Shown: positions 1 to 10,898 of the stretch, piece after piece | Numbering within the stretch: the stretch's first letter is position 1 | Layout: each line of letters begins with the position of its first letter | From: Hydractinia echinata | Lineage: Eukaryota > Cnidaria > Hydrozoa > Anthoathecata > Hydractiniidae | DNA: 64,000 nucleotides | Direction: 5' to 3' | Assembly (NCBI GenBank): GCA_030067915.1 | Contig: JASGCC010000372.1 | Coordinates: forward strand, 62,001-126,000 | Notes under the pieces: model-generated | Database searches by the model: none | Told to the model about the DNA's origin: nothing | What the model saw: only the letters and a program-made list of their open reading frames with translations | Translations under genes and position numbers: made by a program

Positions 1-51
1 CTCTCAAATTCTGGTTCTGGTCGAGCTACACGTTATATGTGAAATAGTGGT

Positions 52-791
52 TTTTATATTCTTTGGAGTCATGTTACACAACTCTATCATGAAGACCTAG
101 AAAGTGGCTTAAAGTTAGTTCACAAGTTGACAAATGATCATGTCCAACTGACACCTTTCTCTGTAATGAAAGTTCGTCTTGCCGCTCAATTTCTTAGTGA
201 AACTGTTGGTAGTGTTTTGAATCAATTCGGTCCACCTGAAGCAGCTGGTACAGCACAAATTTTTCTCATGATGGATAAATTTTTTGATTGTTTGAACGTA
301 AAGAACACTGTTGAACATGAGTTGAAAAGAAAGCCATTTTTAAAGCCTTATGAGTCTGTTGATGATGTACGTTTTGCATGGTTGGATGATTTCCTTTCCT
401 ATTTTACATTATGGAAAGAATCTATTGAAGAACGTGACGGAAACTTTACAAAAAATGCAAAATCAAATATGTTTATTTCTTGGCAGACACACGAAGGACT
501 AAAAATTACAGTCAATTCAATCAAAGAAGTTGTTAAATTCCTTTTAGAACATGGTGTACCATTATTCTTTCAGAAAGATTTTGCCAGGATGACTTAGAAA
601 ACTATTTTGGTATACAACGTGCAATTGAATCTCGTCGTGACAATCCTTCTGTAAGAGATGTTGGGTATAATGACAATATCATCAAAGCTCAATTTTCCGT
701 AAGACCTATTGCTGGGAATGTTCAGGGGACAAGCAGTAAATTTAACATCGTTGATGACACTCCATTACCGAAAAGAAAGAAGACTCAGTAA
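52..791 (+). pseudogene. P-element-like (THAP9-type) transposase fragment, frameshifted
   Basis: Reading the + strand from about position 52 gives a segment typical of the GTP-binding insertion domain of P-element/THAP9 transposases, with motifs such as MKVRLAAQFLS, GPPEAAGTAQ and MMDKFFDCLNVKN. The frame closes at 597, but the next frame carries on with the conserved C-terminal RNase-H-side motif QDDLENYFGIQR and stays open to a TAA at 789-791, so a frameshift lies near 560-575. An in-frame TGA at 40-42 interrupts the 5' side, unless a splice acceptor lies near 48. The THAP zinc finger and the catalytic N-terminal half are absent or lie outside the window. The family recognition comes from remembered motifs. 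I judge this a decayed transposase rather than a host THAP9 gene. Confidence 0.75.
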
Positions 792-862
792 ACCCAAAAG
801 TTCCGGACATGAACTTAAACTGTCACAACGGCTATTTTTATAGCCACAAATTTAAAAAAACA

Positions 863-1690
863 TTATTTGTTGTAATCAGTACACTTCTTTGAGAAACGGA
901 ATTTTGTGTGAAGCTTATGTACAATAAATCCAGCTATATATTGCAAACTTTTCAGCTCATTTTCAGAAACCGCCAAAACAGTATCAGGAAGAGACGCCAT
1001 AACTTTATCGGTTCCTGAGAGATGAATTAAAATGTGATTAGCAACTTCAGTTAATAAAATGTTGCTTAAAGTCGCATCTTCAAACTTTAAGGGTAGAAGA
1101 TTATCCCCTAGTAAGCCATAAAAATGAGAATAAAAATCCTCAGCATCACCATGAAAACTTTCAATCAGGGGCTTTATTTTGTTCCAAAGTTCAACAGCTT
1201 CATCAGTTGAAAATTTAAATTTATCCTCTGAAAACATACATCTTGCTGATTCAGGTAAACATCTGTCACCAAAACATATCTCAGCACTTTTTTTCACCAT
1301 TAATTTTAATGTTAATGGATGTAGCTTCTTTAGAATTTTTTCTTCTTTTGACAATTTTGGCACGGACAGAAAAGGGCTAGCATCTGGCATTTCTGACAAG
1401 GCATGCTTAACATTGCAATGTCTGGTTAGACCACGTTGTGATTTGCAAACTTTATCGCAATTTTGGCAACGGTAAACCTCATCTTTCTTGCAGCTTTCAA
1501 CTTCTGTTACAACAGCATCTAATTCTGTGTTAAAATCCACGTTATCTTCCAAAAAACCACCATCAATTAACTCAAATAAATCATCAAGATCATCTCCAGC
1601 CAAGTAATCCTCTCCTATTTGAGCCGCCATTATTAACTTTCGTGCAGTATCGGAGGGTCGTCCGACACAACTTAAGGATAGGTTGCGCAA
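863..1690 (-). CDS. C2H2 zinc-finger protein of a P-like transposon
   Basis: This is a 275-residue open frame on the minus strand. It has an acidic N-terminus, then one classical C2H2 finger (C-x2-C-x12-H-x4-H, starting YRCQNCDKVC) at about residues 73-97. A helical region follows, and close to the end there is SLQYIAGFIVHKL, which resembles the short C-terminal motif of P-element-type transposases. The frame stops 34 residues after that motif begins, so the protein may be truncated. It converges on the P-like transposase fragment, with only about 70 bp between the two stops, which suggests both belonged to one element. An alternative start lies at MAAQIGEDYL, 20 residues downstream. DNA binding by the finger is inferred. 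No host function can be assigned. Confidence 0.55.
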   Translation of the reverse strand: MRNLSLSCVGRPSDTARKLIMAAQIGEDYLAGDDLDDLFELIDGGFLEDNVDFNTELDAVVTEVESCKKDEVYRCQNCDKVCKSQRGLTRHCNVKHALSEMPDASPFLSVPKLSKEEKILKKLHPLTLKLMVKKSAEICFGDRCLPESARCMFSEDKFKFSTDEAVELWNKIKPLIESFHGDAEDFYSHFYGLLGDNLLPLKFEDATLSNILLTEVANHILIHLSGTDKVMASLPDTVLAVSENELKSLQYIAGFIVHKLHTKFRFSKKCTDYNK

Positions 1691-1794
1691 ACAATGTCGG
1701 TGGTCGTTGCCTCTAGACTATCTTTTTTTCTTATGACTATGATAACACTAATGGTAAGCTGAATCAATCTTTCTTAGGAGGAGGGTCCGCGATT

Positions 1795-1829
1795 TATATA
1801 TATTATATTATATATATTTATATATATAC
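1795..1829. repeat. TA-rich microsatellite
   Basis: An impure (TA)n/(TATAT)n run separates the zinc-finger ORF from the next repeat element. Confidence 0.8.
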
Positions 1830-1974
1830 AAATTTCCAATCAAAGTATATCTACAAAGTTCTATTTATTTGTCCATTTTGACAGACAAGAAATAGCGCAT
1901 AAGACAAATTTGCAGACTTTTAGAAAATACAAGATTAAAAGGCACTGGAATTGGTGTTTCTCAACTATTATATA

Positions 1975-3480
1975 CAGTCGACTGTCCCTAATTCGAAAAA
2001 TTTTTGTTCGAATTATAGAGAGATTCGCATTATAAAAAGTCTCCATAATTCGAACTTTCAGCTACAGAGAGTGAAAATTCAAATTACATACAGAGAGAAA
2101 TTACGTTAATTTCAAAATCAAGAAAACATAATTCAAGTTTCATTCAAACTTTATTTTCATAGTTTACACAAATAAGAAACTCTATTTGAAAAACTGTTGA
2201 ATATTTGATTGCTTTATATTGGAGAGACGATCTTTTTCGACAATACGAGTTGCATCCCCAAGTTCTTTTCTCAGGTCGACACCTATGGAGTTATATATGG
2301 GACAATATTCGTGTATGGTTTTCGTCGCGTCGTAAATGCTTTTCGTCGTGTCGTATCTTTCTATGTGGGGTGGTTTTACGTTTCGTCGAGTCGTATTTGT
2401 GTTCGTCGCGGCGTATTCCACTTCGTGGCGTATTTCACTTCGTCGCGTATTTCACTTCGTGGCGTATTTTACTTCGTAGCGAAAATTTTTATGCTTTTTT
2501 AACACGAAATTACTAAATTCGTGTAGCGCTTACAAGAAATTCAAAGTGCAGTAAAATAAACAAAACCTTTAGTTTAGTGCTAAAAATTATATTCTATTTT
2601 TAAGTTAGTTTTTGTGATTATGAAGAAATATATGTGTTGTGTAAGAGTTTTATGTAATAATTTATGTTTATGTAGTTAGTTTACTTGATTTCTGATATTT
2701 TCATCAGAATCCATTTAAACTACAAAATAGATAATAGATTATACAGTGTAGCATGCTAAAAATGTATAGCTAGCTAGCTAAATCTATAGCTAAAAATGTA
2801 TCGTTGAGTAAAAGAAAATGACAAAAATAATAGCTAGCTCTACCCAGTAGAAAGACCAAAGCCACTAGAAAGAAAGTGAAATATATTGTGTAAAAGCTTC
2901 ACGAAATTAGTAATTCCGTGTAAAAAAAGCATAACTATTTCGCCACAAAGTGAAATACCCCACGAAGTGACATACGACACGACGAAACATGAGATGATCA
3001 CACCAACAAGAGTAATACGCCACGACGAAAACCATTACGCTGCGAAGAAAACCACACCATGAAGAAAGATACGACACGACGAAAACTATTACGAGTCAAA
3101 GAAAACCACGCCACGAAGAAAGATACGACACGACGAAAAGCATTACGAGTCAAAGAAAACCACGCCACGAAGAAAGATACGACACGACGAAAAGCATTAC
3201 GAGTCAAAGAAAACCACGCCACGAAGAAAGATACGACACGACGAAAAGCATTACGACGCGACGAAAACCATACACGAATATTGTCCCACATATAACTCCA
3301 TAGACGCCAAACGATGTAAAAATGCTGTAATCTTCTACGATTGAAATTGCATTCATAATCTCTTTAAAAGCCATCTTTACACTCTTAAATTCGAATTAGG
3401 GAGATAATCGTGCTAAGGACTGAAAAACTGGTCGAATTATAGAAAGTTTCGAATTAGAGAAAATCGAATTGTAGAAAGTT
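1975..3480. mobile_element. Large foldback element with pogo-like left end
   Basis: The left end reads TA then CAGTCGACTGTCCCTAATTCG, the style of terminus seen in pogo/Tigger-type elements. Related ATTCGAATTA motifs recur at 3390-3475, but no exact matching right end is visible, so the right terminus looks truncated or decayed. The interior is a giant hairpin: sequence at about 2279-2470 is repeated in inverted form at about 2940-3305, including the arms around GGGACAATATTCGTGTATGG and its complement. The right arm contains a 54-bp minisatellite. No transposase frame is visible. The small ORFs in both strands here are by-products of the repeat. Confidence 0.6.
3059..3262. repeat. 54-bp minisatellite inside foldback element
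   Basis: About three and a half copies of a 54-bp unit built from GATACGACACGACGAAA, GCATTACGAGTCAAAG and AAAACCACGCCACG. The unit length is a multiple of three, so it creates artificial repetitive ORFs on both strands. Confidence 0.85.
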
Positions 3481-3495
3481 TTTTATAAGAGTTTC

Positions 3496-4275
3496 TTAAG
3501 GAAAATGATCTGTTCTACAGACGAATGCGTAGACGAGTACAGACGAGTAACAAACGAGTAAAGACGAGTACAGACGAATCACAGACGAGTACAGACAAGT
3601 TGCAGACGACTTACAGACGAGTACAGACGAGTTACAGGAAAAAAATCCAATTTTTAAATTCTTTTGTTTTTTGGCCATTTTTCGAAATGGTAAAACAGCA
3701 TCTCCAGTCGAATGCTCGGCCGCAAGAAGACTACGAGAGTTTCGTTTGACTTCGTCCACCCACTTGTTGTAATATTCCACGCCGTTACCGTAGCTTACCG
3801 CTGTAATCATCTCACTTACGCGGGGGTGTTTCATTAAAACACGATAAAATTCCCTCCTATAGATAAGATAGGATTTGAACCAGCCTAACATCTCAAAAGC
3901 ATCATCTGGGAAAAGAAAGCCTTTGGTTAACAACGGATAAACGGTTTGATTCATTGATCGCTCCCACGACTTTGGTTCTCGCACGTTCAGTATTACTTTG
4001 GCATTTGGAAACACTTTCATCATTCTTTCATAAAAGAATGCTACTGGAGCATCTACTCCAGCAATGTATCCATTTGAAATGAAGAAAGACTTAAACTCCT
4101 CATCAGACATGTCATCGTTTAATATACATTTCCATTCTTCCTGGTGTTTTTCAATTATTGGATACATGTGATGACATTTTCCAGGCAAAAGTACTTCTAA
4201 AGCTGTTTTTGTTGTATGGGTGCCATTTCGAGGAAGTCCAGCTCCAATAACAATCAATTCACCTGGTGCAGTCAT
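3496..4275 (-). pseudogene. PAPS-dependent sulfotransferase, 3' end lost
   Basis: The minus-strand ORF starts at 4275 with MTAPGELIVIGAGLPRNGT. The GLPRNGT stretch is the 5'-phosphosulfate-binding loop of the sulfotransferase P-loop family. NAKVILNVREPKSWERSM, near residues 90-110, fits the 3'-phosphate-binding strand and helix, with the expected Arg and Ser. The overall pattern resembles the Sulfotransfer_4 type. Such enzymes move sulfate from PAPS to an acceptor, but the acceptor cannot be predicted. Similarity ends near residue 175 (NKWVDEVKR), at about position 3750. Downstream the frame runs through a spacer and the 3512-3642 tandem repeat and stops at 3496, so the usual C-terminal helices are missing. 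Either the gene was cut off by the neighbouring repeat, or a 3' intron begins near 3750 and the rest lies elsewhere. The preserved portion has no internal stops, so decay, if real, is recent. Confidence 0.7.
3512..3642. repeat. Short tandem repeat (ACAGACGAGT type)
   Basis: A degenerate 10-12 bp tandem array built on CAGACGAGTA. It lies exactly where the sulfotransferase frame loses similarity to its family and adds a meaningless serine/valine/cysteine-rich tail to the ORF. Confidence 0.8.
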
Positions 4276-5159
4276 TTTTCATGTCTAAAATAGTTTTTTT
4301 GCATTTAATGGATAAATAGTTACTATAGGAAAAATGCTAAAGAAATAGGTTAATCAATATCTCACTTCTGCTAGGTTTTTCTACATAATTTATCACGGTT
4401 CATGCGGGTAAAATGCATCAAAATTTACCTTTATGGAAATAATTTTCGCGAATTGTGTTGTCAAATTATTGGAAAACTCGCGAAATTTCTTTTTTGCCCC
4501 TCGCACTTAATACCTAAGTTTGTGAAATTTAGGTTCTGTCCCCGATATTTTTTAAATTATCTAATAAATCTTTCAAGATAAGAATTCGGAAGGTTTTAGA
4601 AGCGACAATGATCAGCTAAAAATATAAAAAAGGAAGATGCAGGAAAATTCCCATCTTGTGTACATAAAGTTTTGTAGGTAGAAAATGCAGTCACTGGCGA
4701 ACTATGACTGCATTTTCCTCCTACAAAAACTTCGTTATCACACTAACGTTTCGTCGTTACGTTTTTGTTTAAAATCATGTCTTCACATTAATACACACGT
4801 TTTCGGTAGAAAACTTACACATAAATACTCGATCGGCAACAACAAAAAATGTCTTCCTTTAGAATACAAAACGTAACTAAACCGTATTATTCCTTACACA
4901 TTTAACACAGCGGAAGCTGGAAGCAATTTTCTTGAAAAATCAATAAATTTTTGTCCTTGACACAATCGATGAATAACAGCTCGTTTCTGTAAATCCCATT
5001 TAATTGCAGAAGAATTAAAAAATATAACTTGCACTACTTAATAGGATCATCAATAGTGAATTAATAAAGATATCTCATTTCCAGGATTTACTATAAAAAG
5101 ATGAAGACGATGTCTGCTCACGGCTTGGTAACTAGGGATCACCTGCGACGATTGCGGAA
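4276..5159. other. Non-genic stretch with one hairpin
   Basis: I see no convincing gene here. The one structured feature is an imperfect inverted repeat with 25-26 bp arms at 4669-4693 and 4705-4730 (left arm begins GTTTTGTAGGTAGAAAATGC), possibly a tiny MITE. Confidence 0.6.
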
Positions 5160-5168
5160 CAAATTGAC

Positions 5169-5273
5169 CATCCTCGTCCCCAGGGTTTGTTGCCTATGCC
5201 AAAGCCGCTAGCGCTTACTTGACGGCCGCAGGCCTCGATGTCAAAAAGGCAAAATAACCTGGGGACGAGGTTG
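5169..5273. mobile_element. Palindromic MITE, 9-bp TSD, copy 1
   Basis: The element begins CATCCTCGTCCCCAGGG and ends CCTGGGGACGAGGTTG. It is flanked by the exact 9-bp duplication CAAATTGAC (5160-5168 and 5274-5282). No ORF. It belongs to the CAACCTCGTCCCCAGG family found throughout this window. Confidence 0.85.
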
Positions 5274-5384
5274 CAAATTGACGTCTTCTCCCACACGGGT
5301 TAACAGGGCCACTTGGGACTAAATCAACCAAGCCGCCTTGGAACCAGCAGGTAAAGACGTCATCTAAAAACTTTCATACTTAGA

Positions 5385-6102
5385 CTAGTCGATAAGGCCC
5401 TTGGAGAAATCCACTTAGGCAGAAGGACAATGGGAAAATAAGTTGTTTTAGATTTTTGCAGACGTCAGCAGTGCATATACAAAAAAAAGCCGAAATTTTG
5501 TTTATTCGTTTCCTGTAATGTGTAGAGATTGAAACGCTGATGAGAAAAATGTATATTATCATGTGCTATTGACGAACGGTTAAGAAGATATAAAAGTTTA
5601 AAAATATTGTACCTAATAAAAGTACCAAAAATTTTTCTTCCGAAATTCATAAACCCGTTGCCATTATCGTATAGACCTTGAAACGATGATCAAGAAAATA
5701 TATAGGATCATGTACTTTTGACAAACGGTTGCCAGAGATATTGGGGTTTAAAGGTTTTTTGATGACGTCATCAACCCGTCCATTCCGAAACGGATTGGGT
5801 AACCAGGTTTCGGAAAATTACCCAAATTGGTCCTAGGTGCTCCCTAGTTACCTACGTGGTGAAAAATCATTGACGTCACCACCTCGTTTCCAAGTTATTT
5901 GGCCTCTAAGTTTTAGGTGCACTGTAATGGCTTCATTAATTTAATATAGGATATTGACGTTAAAGTAGTGTTATTGACGTCGCGCCGTAACGTCAGAAAA
6001 TTTAACATATTAGACATAAGTTTTTTGGCGACATCAAAGGAAAATGACGATATCCACTTTGCCTGTTACAAACAGACACAGTCTCTGTATTATTATAAGA
6101 GA
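5385..6102 (-). mobile_element. Helitron-like unit 1 (718 bp)
   Basis: First unit of the minus-strand head-to-tail array. On the + strand it opens with CTAGTCG followed by a decayed hairpin (CCCTTGG and CCACTTAGG) and closes with TATTATTATAAGAGA just before the next CTAG. Read on the minus strand it therefore starts TCTCTTATAATAATA and ends with hairpin plus CTAG. The base outside the 3' end is T on the minus strand, as expected for an A/T target. The interior is non-coding. Confidence 0.55.
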
Positions 6103-8483
6103 CTAGTAGATTAGGCCCGTGGCAAAATCCACTTAGGCAGAAAAACAATTGAAAAGTTCTGTCATTTGAATTTTGATGACATCAGCAAATATTTCAGTAT
6201 ATTGAATATGCCTTTTACTAAAAAAAAATAATCTGAAAATGCATAAAAAGAAAGTATATAAGTCATAATTTAACAAAAAAGTTCTTAAAATCTAACACAA
6301 AATATCAAATATCAAATCGCATGAAATCCTCCCAACAAAACTTCAGACAAAATATAAGAAACAACGGCGTGTAAGGTGTAAAATCTAGTTAGTAGAAAGT
6401 TACAACATTGACAGTCACAACCCAGACAGTTACGAAAACAATAATAATAATGTCAGAAATAACACATCTCAAATATGTATACATCTTATTATGTGATTAT
6501 GTTGAAAACCTTCAATATTTTAATCTGAAGTGTCGAAAAGAAAGGCTTGCAACAGTAAGCACAGATCTATGAAATAAGTTCTTTACGCATTTTAAACATT
6601 GTCTTTTCCATAAATGCTTATACAACAATACAACCTGAACAATATCAAAAAGCCAAACTTAAAGAAACACAAAACACCAAAAAACAAAAAGTTAAACTTT
6701 GAAAAATCATTTATTCAGTTGCATACCATCCTCTCCCGCAAAAATATGCACAAAATGTAAAAATTAACCGGTTAACAAAACAATTTTTTTGTCTAATGAT
6801 CCGCACTGACTATACCAAACATTTTAAACTGAAATGTCGAAAAAGCAATGAGCAAGGAGTAAATTTCAAATCAACAAAAATCATTATTTTGAAAACATTG
6901 TATATATATATGGTCCTTCCTCACAAAAGTTTACAATAAATGTAAAACACAAAGGTTTATGAGGAGCAAATCAAAATATGAACAAAAATCAGTTCAATTG
7001 GCATGTTCTATATTGTCTTCACCCATAAAATCTTCCACAAAATTGATATGAAACCCATCAAATTCAACTCAGAAAAAGCAGTCATTTAAGTGCATACAAA
7101 AATACAACTTGGAAAGTGTAGAATATCAAATTATTATTTTTAGTATATATAGTCCTCTATATATATATTTATGGTCCTCCCTCACAACAGTTAAACAGTT
7201 TCAGTCTGAACATTCAGTAATTTTTTATCATCACCAAATATTTATTCCCGTAATTACATTACTTACAGTTAGTTTAATGTTTAAAAAAAGTTTATAAAAC
7301 AAAATATAAAAAAAATCAACTTACACAACAGCTCACAGTCTAATTGTACAAAAATTTGTTCTTTCAGCATTTCGCATGTGGTATTTTTCCACAAAAGTTT
7401 ACACAGCATTTAAAGAACAGCAGTTTGCAACACAAACAATATAAACGGCAACCATACTATTCTCTGCTGAGAAATTTTAACCACAAATGTAAAAAAAATG
7501 TAAATTTCCACAAAAATGTCAACAACCTTTGTATAAATATCAACCACCACCCTTGTAAAAATATATAACATTGTAATTTACATGCGAGCTCACAGAAGTT
7601 TAACAGGATGTCAACAACAAAACAATAAAACTTACTCCAATTAACGCACACACTTTAGTTTTACAAAATCATTCCTCTTAAAGTAAAATTTGCATAAAAC
7701 GTAAGAAAAATTATTCCTCACACTACCCTAAAAGTTCAATAAGTCTTTGAAAGATTTTGTGGCTTGTTACATCATAATTCGTGCTCAAATAAGATCCCTA
7801 AGTTTGAATACTAAGGTGGATATAAATAGCTAAAAGAGGAATAACAACATTAATCATCAGTTAGCTAGCTAGGTTTAGATATGGAGCTTGAAGGTAACAT
7901 TAGATAAGACAGATACCCAGTTAAATATAGCTAAACTGGGAAGACGCATATAGCCAGCTAGCTACTTAGTAAAACACATATAAAGAGAAACAATAGCAAT
8001 ATAAAAATTATGACATTTGCAGTAAGTTCAACAAACCAAAAGTTTCGCTAGCACATTTGTTTGATAGCCAGTTAACAGCTTTATTATTATAGAGATATTT
8101 CTCTTAAATCTTTCGTCGAAAAGACATAGTGCTATTAATTATTTTGATCAATGTGTCAAGCTTTAGCGGTGGAAGCTACTGTGAAACAAAACCCTTAGCT
8201 AAATTTACCTTTCCATTAATTTTACAACAAGTAGCTAATTATATTTTTCTATATATTAGTTGGTTTTGCTATTATGAAAAGCAGTTGAATGTAAAACCTA
8301 CGTGTAATAAATATCCCAAGGTTAAGTTTTAATCATATCAAATGAAACACTATGTCGACTTTGCTACAACTCAAATGGGGCAGAGAGCACAAAGTGTCCA
8401 AGGCCTCTTTGACTACGCATAACTTTTGTTGAACATGTGCTGAAACTTTGTGACTTTTCTTATAAAAAATGTTTTCTTTTCCC

Positions 8484-8556
8484 ATCTTCCTGACAAACAC
8501 AAAAAACAACTACTTTTTTGGTGAACATTGATATTTCGCGCTGGCTGAAATCGTTG
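8484..8556. repeat. Dispersed repeat, copy a
   Basis: About 70 bp, including CATCTTCCTGACAAACAC and TATTTCGCGCTGGCTGAAAT, is repeated almost exactly at 9090-9164 in the same orientation. The sequence just upstream (8378-8470) also resembles 35868-35968, next to the second Helitron-like array. Confidence 0.8.
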
Positions 8557-9089
8557 AAATCCGTCGTGAATAATGTACAAGTACGAGTAGTACAAGTAAA
8601 GTTTACAACGAGAACGTCGACGTGAGATCATTGCACGAAGACGATTACTTTTATTGTAATCGCCTCCTACTCCAGGATAAAAACCACCGTACTCTGTAAT
8701 AGCCGAACTAGAGGTTCTTATGCTTTTTTCGGTTGGGAAAACCTTTGAGATTGCTACTCAATGACGACGTAAGCAATTACTAACATAATTTCCTATTTAA
8801 CAATCATCCTTTATCTCCAAGATTTGTTTTGGGAGATGTCTCTTGCTTTTGAATTGATTAGGTGGCGTCTTGTTCCGTCGAGGTCGACATAGTATATAAA
8901 AGAAAGAAAACAATTGTTAAGTACTAAAGTTAACGATTACAGCTTGTTGCGAGAGAGAAGGAACAGTATTTAACTGCTGAATATATATTATACGCGCTTC
9001 AAACAGCGCATGCACTGATTGCAGTGCAGAATCCGAAAAGAAACTTTGTTTCCCGAAATCTTTGAAATCGGGAAACTTCGCTTCTTTTC

Positions 9090-9164
9090 ACATCTTCCTG
9101 ACAAACACAAAAAACAACTACTTTTTTAGTAAACATTGGTATTTCGCGCTGGCTGAAATCCGAG
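9090..9164. repeat. Dispersed repeat, copy b
   Basis: Second copy of the block at 8484-8556, with a few substitutions. It lies just downstream of the recombinase fragment, so the block may be the tail of that mobile element. Confidence 0.8.
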
Positions 9165-9199
9165 AGATATAAAAGAGTAACCGGGAGTTTTGAGAATAT

Positions 9200-9460
9200 T
9201 TACAATCCTAGGTTTTTTGAAACGCTAAGTCTATTCGTTTTACTGTCTTTTATATAGACATCTCGAGATGTTGACGATGACCATCGTCCGTGTTTTCCTA
9301 TGAGCCTATCTGATACGCCGTTGTTAGCAGCCGCTGAGGCTCCTCCAGATCTTAAAGAATGAAGGCAGAACGCAGATTGTGTTGTTAGGTGTTCGGTATG
9401 GTCCAGGAATGATTTTCTAGCTGTTTGGTATGATATAGGATGGTGACCACAATAACAACA
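9200..9460 (-). pseudogene. Tyrosine recombinase C-terminal fragment
   Basis: The minus strand encodes about 85 residues ending at a TAA (9200-9202). They contain CLHSLRSGGASAAANNGV, which matches the H-x-x-R box of tyrosine recombinases, then GKHGRWSS, and SRDVYIKD carrying the candidate nucleophilic tyrosine. The order and spacing fit the C-terminal end of Crypton- or DIRS-type recombinases. Upstream of the fragment (beyond about 9460) the frame is lost, so the N-terminal half and the first catalytic Arg are missing. It is a relic of a mobile element, not an active enzyme. It is too short and split to have been called as an ORF. Confidence 0.65.
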
Positions 9461-10898
9461 AAATAAACTTTAACTTTAGCTCTTACATACTAATCACCTC
9501 GGTACTTTGCCGTAAAGCAAAGTTGATATTTTCGTTATTTACTTATTTGTTGATCAATTACGGAAAAAACACGGGAATTTGATGCACACATTTGGGGAAA
9601 AAGTCCCTAGCAACAGAATGTACATTGCCGTTGCTAAGGGAAAAAATTGTTAATGACCTGAAGTTAAGCTTGAAGAAAAGAACCTTCTACTTACTTTACA
9701 GTTAAGAAATCTTCAGAGAGTGTTTTTAATAGGCATACGCGTAGTTTAAGATAAAAAAAAAAAAAATTGAAAATTTTTATGCACTGTATTTTTTTGCAGT
9801 ACATGGCCACCTTAATTTTATTTTTGATTGTGAAGATTTTTTAATTTAAAAGATATACACTTTGCGCGGTTAGTGTAATTTTAGGAAAATAATTTTTTTT
9901 TTAATTAAGATGCGGCCGACATCCGTGTAAAAGTGTTGTAACAGATGGTTACCATAGTGTTGCTAAGAAGACATGTTAGTACTAGGAATAATTTGTATAC
10001 TTGTATAATACTATACTACTACTGTTCTATAAAACGTTATAGGGTATATAGAATATATAGTCCAAAGAACTATCTAACGCAAAAATACCACTCTTCCTAT
10101 CGCCAAAAGTCTCCATTTTTAAATTTCAATACACCGGTCGACAAAAATTATTATTTCTGTTCCGCGAAAAACAAGGAAATTGACTATACTAATACACGGA
10201 CGAGTGTAAATATTAATGTTTGTGCCGTTTTTACATAATAGCAACATGCCTTGACTACTTTGAAACACTTTCCAAAAAGGTGTATGTATTAGTGTGTATG
10301 GAATATGAAGATGTATGTGCAATGAGATGATAAGTACCAATGCTATCCCGCTGCGTGTTTCAAGAGGTTTCTTTCCGCATTTAAGGCCCAAATGCTTCTG
10401 CTAATAAAGTTAGAACGCTTATGCTTAATCTTTGGGAGATACCTCAGCCTTCTAACAAAAGAGTGTGTTCCTTGTATAAGTCAAATGTTCACAACATTCG
10501 ACTGTGGCTTGTACACATGGCTGATAAACCAACAGATCGTGGTGCTAGGTCCAACTGCTAAATTCGCGACGTTACGGCAATCGCTTCAAACATTAGTCGA
10601 AAAAGGAGAAGTAGGAGAAGAAAAAGACCGCCTGTTTTTATTAGATCTCGGATGTAATCGGAAGTTTTAAAGATCATTTTAGAAGAAAACTCAACCGTAA
10701 CTTTGTTTTAAATAAAGTCACCGACTGCATCCATTCGTTACGCTGTCGTAGTAAAAACAGTCAACACGCGGGTGTTTGCACGTCATTGCAAGGTCAAAGA
10801 TAAAACCATATCGCATTTGTTCTTTCCAGCTTCAAGATTTCGTGCGTGGTTAACACCGTTACGAACAGACATACGAACAGCTGCTATTATTATATAGA

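Larger units (their letters stand above)
6103..10898 (-). mobile_element. Helitron-like unit 2 (4.8 kb) or interval between two termini
   Basis: It is bounded by the CTAGTAG plus CCCGTGG start at 6103 and by a terminus at 10898 that reads GCTATTATTATATAGA. It is much longer than the other units and contains a tyrosine-recombinase fragment (9200-9460) and duplicated blocks. It may be a larger member or may include foreign insertions. I see no Rep/helicase frame. Confidence 0.4.

Noticed and set aside
2998..3295. Repetitive ORFs with an 18-residue period
   Set aside because: The 54-bp minisatellite inside the foldback element creates them on both strands. Nothing else supports coding.
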